Positions 8,642-16,380 of a DNA stretch of 64,000 bases are shown here, piece by piece. Both the position numbers and the translations under genes were made by a program. This DNA comes from Kibdelosporangium philippinense (GTDB taxonomy: Bacteria; Actinomycetota; Actinomycetes; Mycobacteriales; Pseudonocardiaceae), in assembly GCF_021390435.2 (NCBI RefSeq), contig NZ_JAJVCN010000003.1, forward strand, positions 310,001 through 374,000. Direction: 5' to 3'. The notes under the pieces were generated by a model. It was not told the DNA's origin, searched no databases, and saw only the letters and a list, made by a program, of their open reading frames with translations. Position 1 is the stretch's first letter, and each line of letters starts with the position of its first letter.

Positions 8642-8902
8642 GTGGCGAGCTCGACGCCTGAGAAGGCTCCGGCGCACACCGTCAGCCCGGAGGACGAGCC
8701 GTCGGCCGAGTGGGGCTGGCACGGCAGCTTCCCCAAGGGCACCCGGATCGCGGGCTGGTTCACCGCGTTCGCGATGTTCATCATGCTGATCGGCAACCAC
8801 ACCGGCCGCACCGAGGACCTCTGGCTGATCGGGACCGGCGCCGGTCTGGTCATCCTGCTGGTCATCGACCAGATCCGGCGCCGTACGTCCTGGCGTCGCT
8901 GA
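8642..8902 (+). CDS. DUF2631 small membrane protein
   Basis: An 86-residue protein started at GTG 8642 because gaggaggga lies a few bases upstream. A hydrophilic N-terminus with WGWHGSFPKGTRIAGW is followed by two transmembrane segments (roughly 38-54 and 61-75) and a basic tail RRRTSWRR. This matches the actinobacterial DUF2631 family, also found near dxr in mycobacteria. Function unknown. It is transcribed divergently from dxr and converges with the lipoprotein gene that ends 2 bp away. Confidence 0.75.
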   Translation: MASSTPEKAPAHTVSPEDEPSAEWGWHGSFPKGTRIAGWFTAFAMFIMLIGNHTGRTEDLWLIGTGAGLVILLVIDQIRRRTSWRR

Positions 8903-8903
8903 G

Positions 8904-10715
8904 TTACCCGCGCGGCACGAGTTCGTAGAGGATTCTCGTGCCGAACGGCGCCATGAGGACGTTCTGCCCGACGGCGCCCAACGCGGACACCGGCCACCCC
9001 GTTGAGAACATCGTGGTGGCGTGCGCGGCTGTCCCGAACGACTTCGCGAACCGCGTTGTCGCCACGTCGCTGGCCGGATCGCGCGGCCCTGGATAGCCGC
9101 TGACCTGGATCGTTTTCACGACCCCGGTCTCACTGTCCACCCTGACGACCGCGGGCGCGGAGACCTGGCTCGCGATCGCGTGCACGACGACATCGTCACC
9201 TGCGGCGGCGATCTGGCGCCTGCCCAGCTCCAACGGGCACGGACCGGCGCCGTCGACCTCGGCATTGACCGCGGGCGCCGACAGGATCATCCGGCCGCGC
9301 GAATCCAGGAACGCCAGACCGCCTTGCTGGGTGCTGACCGCGAACCGGCCGCCGGCCAGACCGGTCGCTTCGGTTCCCGACGCGACCTCCGCACCGATCG
9401 GCAACATCGTCGCGTCGAGCACCTTGCCGTCCCGTAGCGCGTCGATCCGCCAGACTCTTGCCTGCGTCGCGTCCAGCAGAACGGGCGTGTCGCCGTCGAA
9501 GGTGAGCGCGGAGAACTGCGCGGTGTTCCAGACGTTCACCCCATCAGGCACGGGCTGGCCGTTCTTGTCCTTGACCCGCGTCGAGTCCTCCCCGACCGGC
9601 GCTTTGATGGCCCGCAGGTCGACCGCGCGGCCGCCGGTGAGCTGAACGATCCGGACCGGACGGCTCAACCGGCTCTCTCCCGGGCGCGAGGACGTGCCCG
9701 CGGGCAGCAGCCAAACCTGGTCCTTGTTGAGCACGATCCTGTTGACCGATCCGGACGTGTCGCCGCCCTGCAGCCGCAGCTTCTCCGAGATGTCACCGGC
9801 GACCGGGTCGTTGTTGGTCGAAAACGGTGCCAGATTTGGATCCCACACGACTTCGACGACGCCGTCGGGGCGGATCCGCGCGATCCGCATCGTCTCGCCC
9901 CACCTGCCACCGTCCTCATCGGCGTTGCGCAGGTTGACCGAGTCGTCGTACTTGCGGCCGACGAAATACACCGACCCATCCGGCGCAGTGGTCAGCGCTT
10001 CGACGTGACCGATGCTTGTGGACGGTCCGGGCGAACGTCCACTCGGGACACCGGCGCCGCCATTGCCGGCCATCATGCGCACGGATCCGCGTGCCTCCTC
10101 GGCAAGTGGCGGTGCGACCTCGGCACGGCACCCGGTCCGGTCGCCGTACTTGGCCGCGACAATCCCCGAAAGATCCGCGAGATCCTGGTCGATCGTCTTG
10201 CGCCTTACGTCGTACCCGGTGATCTCGATTCCGATGTGGACAGCACGCTTGCCGCACGTGATGGCGAGAGAGATGTCCGGCTTGTTGTCGGTACCAGTCC
10301 GTACCGGATTGCTCAGCGGAGCACGCGCCGCGCGCTCCTTGGCGACTTCCGTCGCGGTGTTGATTCGCGTGATGGCCCCGACTTGATCGGCGTCAATTCG
10401 TAACGACACCACGGTTTGCCGCTCCGCGTTCTCGGAGACAAGCACCTCACATTGACTCCGGTCAACGTTAGGCGCGACGGCGATCTCGCCGACCGATATC
10501 AGATTCTCCTCGGCACGTGCGGTCATATGAGCTATTGCCGTTCGCGGCAGCAGTGAACAGACCTCCGGCCCCACATCGGTGACCGGATCGGTGTTCAACG
10601 GCTGCGCACCGGCGAGCTCAGGCCCGGTGCAAGCGACCAGACCCAACAACAGCGCCGATCCTAAGATCCCCACCCGATTGCGCACACTTGAGAATGTTCC
10701 GCCAAATGTCCCCAT
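8904..10715 (-). CDS. Secreted lipoprotein, DUF3558-like head and beta-propeller-like body
   Basis: A lipoprotein of about 603 residues. From ATG 10715 a 28-residue signal peptide ends in LVAC. Residues to about 200 (CSLLPRTAIAHMT and paired cysteines) resemble the DUF3558/sensor-type lipoprotein domain. The remainder has repeated strands such as APDGSVYFVGRKYDD and VWLLPAG, suggesting a beta-propeller. No catalytic motif is visible. The longer frame from 10742 gives an unusually long signal peptide. Likely anchored on the outer face of the membrane; function unknown. Confidence 0.6.
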   Translation of the reverse strand: MGTFGGTFSSVRNRVGILGSALLLGLVACTGPELAGAQPLNTDPVTDVGPEVCSLLPRTAIAHMTARAEENLISVGEIAVAPNVDRSQCEVLVSENAERQTVVSLRIDADQVGAITRINTATEVAKERAARAPLSNPVRTGTDNKPDISLAITCGKRAVHIGIEITGYDVRRKTIDQDLADLSGIVAAKYGDRTGCRAEVAPPLAEEARGSVRMMAGNGGAGVPSGRSPGPSTSIGHVEALTTAPDGSVYFVGRKYDDSVNLRNADEDGGRWGETMRIARIRPDGVVEVVWDPNLAPFSTNNDPVAGDISEKLRLQGGDTSGSVNRIVLNKDQVWLLPAGTSSRPGESRLSRPVRIVQLTGGRAVDLRAIKAPVGEDSTRVKDKNGQPVPDGVNVWNTAQFSALTFDGDTPVLLDATQARVWRIDALRDGKVLDATMLPIGAEVASGTEATGLAGGRFAVSTQQGGLAFLDSRGRMILSAPAVNAEVDGAGPCPLELGRRQIAAAGDDVVVHAIASQVSAPAVVRVDSETGVVKTIQVSGYPGPRDPASDVATTRFAKSFGTAAHATTMFSTGWPVSALGAVGQNVLMAPFGTRILYELVPRG

Positions 10716-10838
10716 TGGATAGTCTTTATGCCTCAGCCGCAAGTCCCACCATCTGGGCTACCTTGCGTTGATGCACATACGTGAATGAACTGGTCGGGCA
10801 CGGGTTTTCAGCCAACCAACTTCACGACAGGACCAGAC

Positions 10839-11327
10839 ATGTCCGTCACGGACGAACTGCTCGCCAACAACACCCGTTACGCGAAGACCTTCACCGGCCC
10901 GCTGCCCCTTCCGCCAGCGAAACACGTCGCCGTCGTGGCCTGCATGGACGCGAGGATCAACGTGTACGGCGTGCTTGGCCTCGGTGAAGGCGAAGCACAC
11001 GTGATCCGAAACGCCGGTGGCGTGGTGACCGAGGACGAGATCCGGTCGCTCGCGATCAGCCAGCGATTGCTTGGCACGAAAGAGATCATTCTGATCCACC
11101 ACACCGACTGCGGAATGCTGACGTTCACCGACGACGGCTTCAAACAGTCGATACTCGAAGACGTCGGCGTGAAGCCGCCATGGGCGGCGGAGGCGTTCGG
11201 CGATTTGGACGAAGATGTGCGCCAATCAATTGCCAGGATTCGCACAAGCCCCTTCATCCCGGTGAAGGATTCGGTGCGCGGCTTCGTGTTCGACGTCGCG
11301 ACCGGCAAACTCAACGAAGTGCTCTAA
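10839..11327 (+). CDS. Beta-class carbonic anhydrase
   Basis: Interconverts CO2 and bicarbonate in the cytosol. The 162-residue protein has the zinc ligands of the beta class: the cysteine in VACMDAR with its Asp-Arg dyad, and the His and Cys in HHTDCGM. The short length matches the compact mycobacterial Rv1284-type enzyme rather than plant-type enzymes. ATG 10839 was chosen over an upstream start because MSVTDELLANN is the usual family N-terminus. It converges with the ArsC-like gene, overlapping its end by 4 bp. Confidence 0.92.
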   Translation: MSVTDELLANNTRYAKTFTGPLPLPPAKHVAVVACMDARINVYGVLGLGEGEAHVIRNAGGVVTEDEIRSLAISQRLLGTKEIILIHHTDCGMLTFTDDGFKQSILEDVGVKPPWAAEAFGDLDEDVRQSIARIRTSPFIPVKDSVRGFVFDVATGKLNEVL

Positions 11328-11668
11328 ACCACCTTCCGCACTTCCTCATCGGAGCGCCCGACGACCGTAGTGCCGTCGTCGGCGGTGATGATCGGCCGCT
11401 GGATCAGGATCGGATGCTCGACCATCGCCTCGATCCAGCGGTCGCGCTCTTTGGGCCATGTGGCAAGCCCGAGTTCCTTCGCGCCCTTTTCCTGCGTCCG
11501 CGCGATATCCCACGGCTCAAGCCCAAGCCGGTCAAGGACAGCGCCGAGTTCCTCGGCCGTTGGCGGGTCTTCGAGGTAGCGGCGGACGGTGTACTCGCTG
11601 CCGGCCTCGTCCAACATCTTCACCGCGGTACGGCACTTCGAGCACGCCGGATTCACCCAGATCTCCAC
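11324..11668 (-). CDS. ArsC/Spx-family thioredoxin-fold protein
   Basis: A 114-residue protein with the ArsC-family N-terminus IWVNPACSKC (CxxC) and later KGAKELGLATW and HPILIQRPII, the substrate-loop region of glutaredoxin-type arsenate reductases. The second Cys of the CxxC makes an oxidoreductase or YffB-like role possible; arsenate reduction is not proven. No arsenic-resistance genes are nearby. GTG 11668 is the start that gives the family N-terminus. The phosphatase gene starts divergently only 18 bp away, so the two promoters must overlap. Confidence 0.8.
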   Translation of the reverse strand: MEIWVNPACSKCRTAVKMLDEAGSEYTVRRYLEDPPTAEELGAVLDRLGLEPWDIARTQEKGAKELGLATWPKERDRWIEAMVEHPILIQRPIITADDGTTVVGRSDEEVRKVV

Positions 11669-11686
11669 GCGGTTTACGGTACTGCG

Positions 11687-12382
11687 ATGACCGTCATCGC
11701 CGCAGCCGGGAGCGAGATCGGAAACCGGTATCAGGCGAACTTCGACACCTACCGGCTGGCCCTTGGCCCGTTGGTGGCCGTCGTCGCCGATGGCATGGGT
11801 GACGGTCCGGGCAGCACGATGGCGGGACAGACCACTGTGGACATCATGGCTGCCGTCGAGCCGACGGTCGCGGGAATCCGTAACGCGGTCACGGCAGCAC
11901 ACGCCAAGGTAAGCCAGTTCGGCAAGCAACTCGGCGATCTCGCCGGATGCACGCTGACCGCGTTGCTGGAAGGTGAAGACGGCTTACTGGTCGCGCAGAT
12001 CGGCGACTCACGGCTCTACCGGCTGCGGGCCGGTCTGCTGGAAATCCTGACCGTCGACCACACAATGGCTTGGCTTGGCGCGGTGAACGGCTTGTTCGCC
12101 TTCGATTCGCCACAGGCTGCCGCGGCGCGCTACCAGCTCACGCGGTATATCGGGCGTCTCGGTGCGCCAGCGCCGGACATCATGCACGTCGAACCGTTGC
12201 CAGGGGACGTCTTCCTGCTCTGCACGGACGGTGTTGCCGAGCAGGTCCCATACCACCGGATCCTCGAGATTCTCGGCAGTCGCCGAGGACCGGAGGCGAT
12301 GGTGCGGGACCTGCTGGCTGGCGCTGAGGCCGCTGGCGGGAACGACAACGCGACCGCGATCGTCGTTCAGGTCAGCAGTTAG
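11687..12382 (+). CDS. PP2C-family serine/threonine protein phosphatase
   Basis: A 231-residue compact phosphatase domain. Metal-coordinating motifs appear in order: VADGMGD (about residue 30), IGDSRLYRL, CTDGVAEQ and GNDNATAIVV. There is no transmembrane or regulatory extension, so a soluble cytosolic enzyme is expected. ATG 11687 is preceded by very little untranslated sequence, hence possibly leaderless. Its last 11 bp overlap the end of the convergent cyclophilin gene. The kinase partner is not in this window. Confidence 0.88.
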   Translation: MTVIAAAGSEIGNRYQANFDTYRLALGPLVAVVADGMGDGPGSTMAGQTTVDIMAAVEPTVAGIRNAVTAAHAKVSQFGKQLGDLAGCTLTALLEGEDGLLVAQIGDSRLYRLRAGLLEILTVDHTMAWLGAVNGLFAFDSPQAAAARYQLTRYIGRLGAPAPDIMHVEPLPGDVFLLCTDGVAEQVPYHRILEILGSRRGPEAMVRDLLAGAEAAGGNDNATAIVVQVSS

Positions 12383-13060
12383 CCCTGACCTTGCGGATGT
12401 CCACGGACAGCGCGGGCCTGCCGTCGACGGAACCCGGCGGCGCGATGCCACCGGCGGCCACCTTGTCCAGAGTGGACAGTCCGGCCGATTCGACGGTGCC
12501 GAAGATGGTGTAGTTCGGGCGCAGCGCGGAGTCGCCGTACACCAGGAAGAACTGGCTGCCGTTGGTGTTCGGGCCCGCGTTGGCCATCGCGAGCACGCCG
12601 CGGGCGTAGAGCTTGCGCTCACCTGTCGGGTCCGTTGGCGCGGGCGGCAGGTTTGTCGGCAGCTCGTCCTTGTATCGGTAGCCAGGGCTGCCCTCGCCCG
12701 TGTCCGTCGGGTCGCCGCACTGCAGGACCTTCAGGGTTGGGTAGTTGGTCAGCCGATGACAGGACGTGAAGTCGTAGAACCGGTGCTTGGCCAGATGCAG
12801 GAAGCTCTGCACCGTGCAGGGTGCCTTGGCCCGGTCCAGGGTGAGGTTGATCTTGCCTTGGTTGGTCGGCAGGTCGACCCGCACGGTGCCGTGTGACGGC
12901 GTTCTACGCGGGTCAGGGGGCAACGGCACCGGCCGGGCCGCTGGTTCTTCGGGGTTTTCGTGTACTGGCACGGGCCGCGTGTCGTATCGGCGGCGGACGC
13001 CACTCCCGGCACGAACACGGAGACGGTCGCTATGACCCCGGCCACGATGATCGAACGCAC
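12372..13060 (-). pseudogene. Secreted cyclophilin-type peptidyl-prolyl isomerase, frameshifted
   Basis: The isomerase body (12372-12971 frame) is well preserved: AMANAGPNTNGSQFF and PNYTIFGTV are cyclophilin active-site stretches. Its signal peptide lies in a different frame: from GTG 13060 or 13063, behind gggagga, it reads VVRSIIVAGVIATVS, then SAADTTRGPCQYTKTP. The frames must be joined near 12950-12958, at the run ggggtttt (plus strand), where CQYTKTP should continue as EEPAARPVPLP. Either one base has changed in this homopolymer (true pseudogene) or it is a sequencing error. A GTG start in the body frame would make an unexported protein. Confidence 0.7.
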
Positions 13061-13157
13061 CACGTCGTCCTCCCTCATGGGTTCCGCCGGGAGGGTAATG
13101 GCCACGGCCTTTGCTTCAGATCCGCCATTCGTAGGGCTGTGCCACACTGGTAGGGCT

Positions 13158-14264
13158 ATGACCGCTCTGCCTCTTGTTTTCGACGCGCCCAAGCGTGGCC
13201 TCCCGCCGCGCCACCTAGCCGACCTCTCCACCGCCGAGCGCAAAGAAGCGGTCGTCGCACTTGGTGAGAAACCGTTCCGCGCCAACCAACTGTCGCACCA
13301 TTACTTCGCACGACTGACCGCCGACCCGTCGGCGATGACAGACATCCCAGCCGACGCACGGCAGCGTCTGGCTGACGAACTTCTGCCACCGTTGCTGACC
13401 GTCGTCCGACACGTGCAATGTGACGACGGTTCCACCCGAAAGACGCTGTGGCGCGCACACGACGGCACCCTCTTCGAGAGCGTGCTGATGCGGTACTCCG
13501 ACCGCACCACGCTGTGCGTGTCCAGCCAAGCGGGCTGTGGCATGGCGTGCCCGTTCTGCGCGACCGGCCAGGGCGGACTACAACGCAACATGTCGACGGC
13601 CGAGATCGTCGACCAGGTCCGGCACGGCGCCGCGGCCATGCGTGACGGCGACCTCGCCGGTGGTCCCGGAAGACTGTCGAACATCGTCTTCATGGGCATG
13701 GGGGAACCACTCGCGAACTACAAGCGCGTGGTCGCCGCCGTCCACCGCATCTGCGACCCGGCACCAAGCGGCCTGGGCATCTCACAGCGCTCAGTCACCG
13801 TCTCCACCGTCGGCCTGGTCCCCGCGATCAGGAAACTGACCGAGGAAGGCCTGCAGGTCCGGCTCGCGGTTTCCCTGCACACCCCAGACGACGAACTACG
13901 CGACACGCTCGTGCCCGTGAACACCCGGTGGAAGGTCGCCGAGGTCCTTGAGGCTGCCCGCGGGTACGCCGAGAAAACCGGCCGACGAGTGTCCATCGAA
14001 TACGCCCTGATCAGGGACATCAACGACCAGCCTTGGCGAGCCGACCTGCTCGGCAAGCTGCTGCGCCGGTACTTGGGCCAGTTCGCGCACGTCAACGTCA
14101 TCCCACTCAACCCCACCCCGGGCTCCAAATGGGACGCCTCACCCAAACCCGTCGAGACCGAGTTCGTCCGCCGGGTCAACGCCCAAGGCGTGGCTTGCAC
14201 CGTTCGCGACACGCGTGGTCAAGAGATCGCCGCCGCCTGCGGCCAACTCGCCGCCGAAGGCTGA
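13158..14264 (+). CDS. rlmN: 23S rRNA (adenine-2503-C2)-methyltransferase, radical SAM
   Basis: RlmN methylates A2503 of 23S rRNA and A37 of some tRNAs using a 4Fe-4S cluster. The 368-residue protein has the radical-SAM motif C127-GMA-C131-PF-C134, the SAM-binding GEPLANY region and the methyl-carrying cysteine C347 (GVACTVRDTRG). It is complete. Its last 228 bp are repeated 838 bp downstream, and shorter pieces of the same end occur further on. In mycobacteria rlmN is close to cdsA; here about 20 kb of accessory DNA separates them. Confidence 0.95.
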   Translation: MTALPLVFDAPKRGLPPRHLADLSTAERKEAVVALGEKPFRANQLSHHYFARLTADPSAMTDIPADARQRLADELLPPLLTVVRHVQCDDGSTRKTLWRAHDGTLFESVLMRYSDRTTLCVSSQAGCGMACPFCATGQGGLQRNMSTAEIVDQVRHGAAAMRDGDLAGGPGRLSNIVFMGMGEPLANYKRVVAAVHRICDPAPSGLGISQRSVTVSTVGLVPAIRKLTEEGLQVRLAVSLHTPDDELRDTLVPVNTRWKVAEVLEAARGYAEKTGRRVSIEYALIRDINDQPWRADLLGKLLRRYLGQFAHVNVIPLNPTPGSKWDASPKPVETEFVRRVNAQGVACTVRDTRGQEIAAACGQLAAEG

Positions 14265-14282
14265 CAGCTAGCGCCGAGGTGT

Positions 14283-14296
14283 GCCACAATTGTGGC
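14283..14296. promoter_or_regulatory. Palindromic operator before the Phd/RelE-type module
   Basis: gccacaattgtggc is a perfect 14-bp palindrome ending one base before the antitoxin ATG. Phd/YefM antitoxins commonly autoregulate by binding such palindromes. Its closeness to the start suggests it covers the start site of a leaderless or very short mRNA. Binding is inferred. Confidence 0.5.
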
Positions 14297-14297
14297 C

Positions 14298-14570
14298 ATG
14301 ACTACGGAGTCGTTGCGGGCCGTGCGCGACCACCTGTCGGAGTTCGTCGACCGGGCAGAGCGCGAGCATGAGCGTGTCGTGGTCACCCGCAACGGGCGTC
14401 CCGCCGCAGTGCTGATCGGATACGAGGACCTAGCAGCGCTCGAGGAGACGCTGGAAATCCTCAGTGATCCAGAGACCATGGCTGGTATTCGCGAAAGTCG
14501 CAGTGAGGTTGACCGAGGGGACGTGGTTCGTGGGGTGGACGCGATCCGCGCGCTACGACCGCAGCCGTGA
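14298..14570 (+). CDS. Type II antitoxin, Phd/YefM family
   Basis: A 90-residue antitoxin. The N-terminal Phd/YefM fold is visible in LRAVRDHLSEFVDRAEREHE and VVVTRNGRPAAVLIGYEDLA. The acidic, probably disordered C-terminal part would neutralise the toxin. It overlaps the RelE/ParE gene by 4 bp (GTGA), a standard co-translated arrangement. ATG 14298 follows a perfect palindrome. The module sits between two copies of the rlmN 3' end, suggesting arrival as a small cassette at that site. Confidence 0.88.
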   Translation: MTTESLRAVRDHLSEFVDRAEREHERVVVTRNGRPAAVLIGYEDLAALEETLEILSDPETMAGIRESRSEVDRGDVVRGVDAIRALRPQP

Positions 14571-14842
14571 CTGAGCCCTATGGTCTTCAGGTTGCCGCGA
14601 GCGCAGCCCGCACCATTCAACACAAGCTTCCAGAAGGCGTCGCCGCCGCTGTAGTCGTGTTCATCACCGGCACACTGCTGGACAATCCTCACCGCGCCGG
14701 TAAAGCCCTCCGATATGAACTGGATGGCATCCGATCGGCTCGACGGGGCGCGTTTCGTGTCCTGTATGAGATTGATGATGAGCGTCGAGAAGTCACCGTC
14801 CTTCGCGTAGAGCACCGCGCCGACGTTTACCGCCCGCGTTGA
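14567..14842 (+). CDS. Type II toxin, RelE/ParE family
   Basis: A 91-residue RelE/ParE-fold toxin starting at GTG 14567 inside the antitoxin stop. It has the helical N-terminus, GKALRYELDGIRSARRGAFR and LYEIDDERREVTVLRV, ending in HRADVYR. RelE members cleave mRNA on the ribosome and ParE members poison gyrase; the basic residues and the terminal YR fit the RelE side but do not decide it. Intact and full length. Confidence 0.86.
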   Translation: MTEPYGLQVAASAARTIQHKLPEGVAAAVVVFITGTLLDNPHRAGKALRYELDGIRSARRGAFRVLYEIDDERREVTVLRVEHRADVYRPR

Positions 14843-14874
14843 AGTCAGGCGGGTTGTAAGTCCGTTGCCAGGGA

Positions 14875-15102
14875 CGAGCCGACCTGCTCGGCAAGCTGCT
14901 GCGCCGGTACTTGGGCCAGTTCGCGCACGTCAACGTCATCCCACTGAACCCCACCCCGGGTTCCAAGTGGGACGCGTCGCCGAAGCCTGTCAAGACCGAG
15001 TTCGTCCGCCGAGTCAACGCCCAAGGCGTGGCTTGCACCGTTCGGGACACACGGGGTCAAGAGATCGCCGACGCCTGCGGCCAACTCGCCGCCGAAGGCT
15101 GA
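14875..15102 (+). repeat. Second copy of the rlmN 3' end (228 bp)
   Basis: Aligns without gaps to 14037-14264, the last 75 codons of rlmN including the catalytic cysteine codon and the stop, with scattered differences (for example gggttccaagtggg for gggctccaaatggg). It has no start and is not a working gene. The divergence indicates either an old duplication or an end brought in from a related strain by the inserted cassette. Part of a series with 15911-15932 and 16299-16335. Confidence 0.9.
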
Positions 15103-15152
15103 TCTAGACCGTCACGTGTGTGTAAACGTGTGCACGTGTGTCACGCTGAGCT

Positions 15153-15470
15153 GTGACAATCGGGCTGTGGTGGGACGACGAAGACGCGGAGCATATTCGT
15201 CATCGTTCGGCTCGCTAGCCGGGTGCCACAGACATCGAACCCGCCTGGACGTTGGAGGCAGCAACCGACCCGCACCGGATAACCCGTGCTCCTGACCCAA
15301 AAAGTCGACATGGGCACATCCGCGTGATCGGTCACGCGCCTTCAGCTGGATTCGTAGTCACTGTGATCATCGATCCCGTAGATCACTCAGGAGTGACCGC
15401 GTGGAAGACCAGCGGAGCCGATCTTCGCGCATATCGCGACGAGTCTGACGGAAAGGACGGCACGCCATGA
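15153..15470 (+). pseudogene. Putative toxin partner of the downstream RHH gene, interrupted by TAG
   Basis: From GTG 15153 the frame reads VTIGLWWDDEDAEHIRHRSA, then meets TAG at 15216-15218, and continues in the same frame as DIEPAWTLEAATDPHRITRA and VTAWKTSGADLRAYRDE to a TGA at 15468-15470. Its end overlaps the start of a ribbon-helix-helix gene, the usual layout of toxin-antitoxin pairs. The WWDDEDAEHI opening resembles small BrnT-like toxins of actinobacteria; this family call is tentative. The in-frame amber codon inactivates it unless read through or reinitiated at 15252. Confidence 0.5.
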
Positions 15471-15850
15471 CCGACGGAACCACCAAGGAACAAGCCCTCG
15501 CCGCCATCCGAGCGGAGATCGCCGCTAAAAGGGCCGCAGCCGAGACCGAAGACGACGACGCGAAGCGTGAGCGGCTCCTACGACATGCGCAGTTGCGCGA
15601 GGAGATCGCCGACGAAGAGGCTGAGGCGATAGCCGCGGATGCAGCCGACAACCAGCAGGCTGCCCTCTCTTTGAGGGTTCCCGCATCGTTGGTCGCCGAA
15701 CTCAAGGCTCGCGCGGAGGCAGAGCACATCCCGACCTCCGCGCTTGTGCGCCGCCTACTCACTCAGGCCATGCGCGAGCCCACTGCACCGGTGCTCACCG
15801 TTGAACAGGTCGAGCAGATAGCTCGAAGGGTCTATCGCGAGTCGGCCTGA
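15467..15850 (+). CDS. Ribbon-helix-helix antitoxin-like protein
   Basis: A 127-residue protein. The first 65 residues form a charged, probably coiled-coil helix rich in Ala, Glu and Arg. Residues about 66-100 match a CopG/RHH DNA-binding motif (LSLRVPASLVAELKARAEAE, then HIPTSALVRRLL). The start ATGA overlaps the stop of the interrupted putative toxin, so it is probably the antitoxin of that pair. If the toxin is dead, this gene may persist as a solitary regulator. Confidence 0.65.
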   Translation: MTDGTTKEQALAAIRAEIAAKRAAAETEDDDAKRERLLRHAQLREEIADEEAEAIAADAADNQQAALSLRVPASLVAELKARAEAEHIPTSALVRRLLTQAMREPTAPVLTVEQVEQIARRVYRESA

Positions 15851-15910
15851 GACGAACCGCGCTTTTACGATCTTGCAAGTATTAGACGGTACGTAACATC
15901 CGAGGTCGCG

Positions 15911-15932
15911 AAATCGCCGCCGAAGGCTGATC
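15911..15932 (+). repeat. Third, short copy of the rlmN stop-codon region
   Basis: aaatcgccgccgaaggctga is identical at all but one base to the sequence ending the second rlmN 3' copy (aactcgccgccgaaggctga). It includes the TGA and the following tc. It lies at the 3' side of the RHH cassette, in the same orientation as rlmN, at the position expected for a cassette boundary. Confidence 0.6.
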
Positions 15933-15934
15933 GG

Positions 15935-16268
15935 TCACCGCATCCAGTAGAACCAATTGCCTTCGTAGTCGCGGTCGACGGTCTCCTGTGACGCGACCGA
16001 GGTCTTGAGGTACGAGACCTGGCTCGTCGTGAACCCCTGCGCCCATGAGGATCGCGCGTACTTCGGCCAGCAGCGGGTTCTCGGTGGTACCGAATCTGTT
16101 CCGTTGTTCGTCGGTTTGTGTGCTCAGCGTGATGGAGAACCAGTCGTTCGACTCGAAAGCGGCGCTGACCAGCAGTTTGATCACACCGTGGGAAGCGAAG
16201 CCGTCGATGATCCGCGGCTCGGCTTTGCTGAGAAGATCCCAACGAGGATCATGCGCCATGCGGTCCAT
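15935..16268 (-). pseudogene. Small conserved-looking protein, frameshifted
   Basis: The minus strand encodes MDRMAHDPRWDLLSKAEPRI, then IDGFASHGVIKLLVSAAFES, in one frame, up to ILMGAG. After a run of four C (plus strand 16034-16037) the sensible continuation is in another frame: FTTSQVSYLKTSVASQETVD, then YEGNWFYWMR and stop at 15935-15937. One extra base in the run would explain it, as decay or a sequencing error. The intact product would be about 110 residues. I do not recognise the family. It lies between two rlmN-end remnants. Confidence 0.5.
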
Positions 16269-16298
16269 GCTGGCAGACCGACCCGCCAACGGCCATGA

Positions 16299-16335
16299 GC
16301 TGACGACCTGCGGCCAATTGGCTGGTGAAGGCTGC
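16299..16335 (+). repeat. Fourth, degenerate copy of the rlmN 3' end
   Basis: gctgacgacctgcggccaat followed by tggctggtgaaggctg parallels gccgacgcctgcggccaact and cgccgccgaaggctg of the second copy, with one inserted base and several substitutions. Same orientation as rlmN. It bounds the cassette upstream of the serine hydrolase. A still shorter match (cgaaggctgaca) near 17524 may be chance. Confidence 0.45.
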
Positions 16336-16380
16336 TATTTCAGTGGCGCCGGGTGCGTTGGACGCGGTTGGGTCCGGCGT

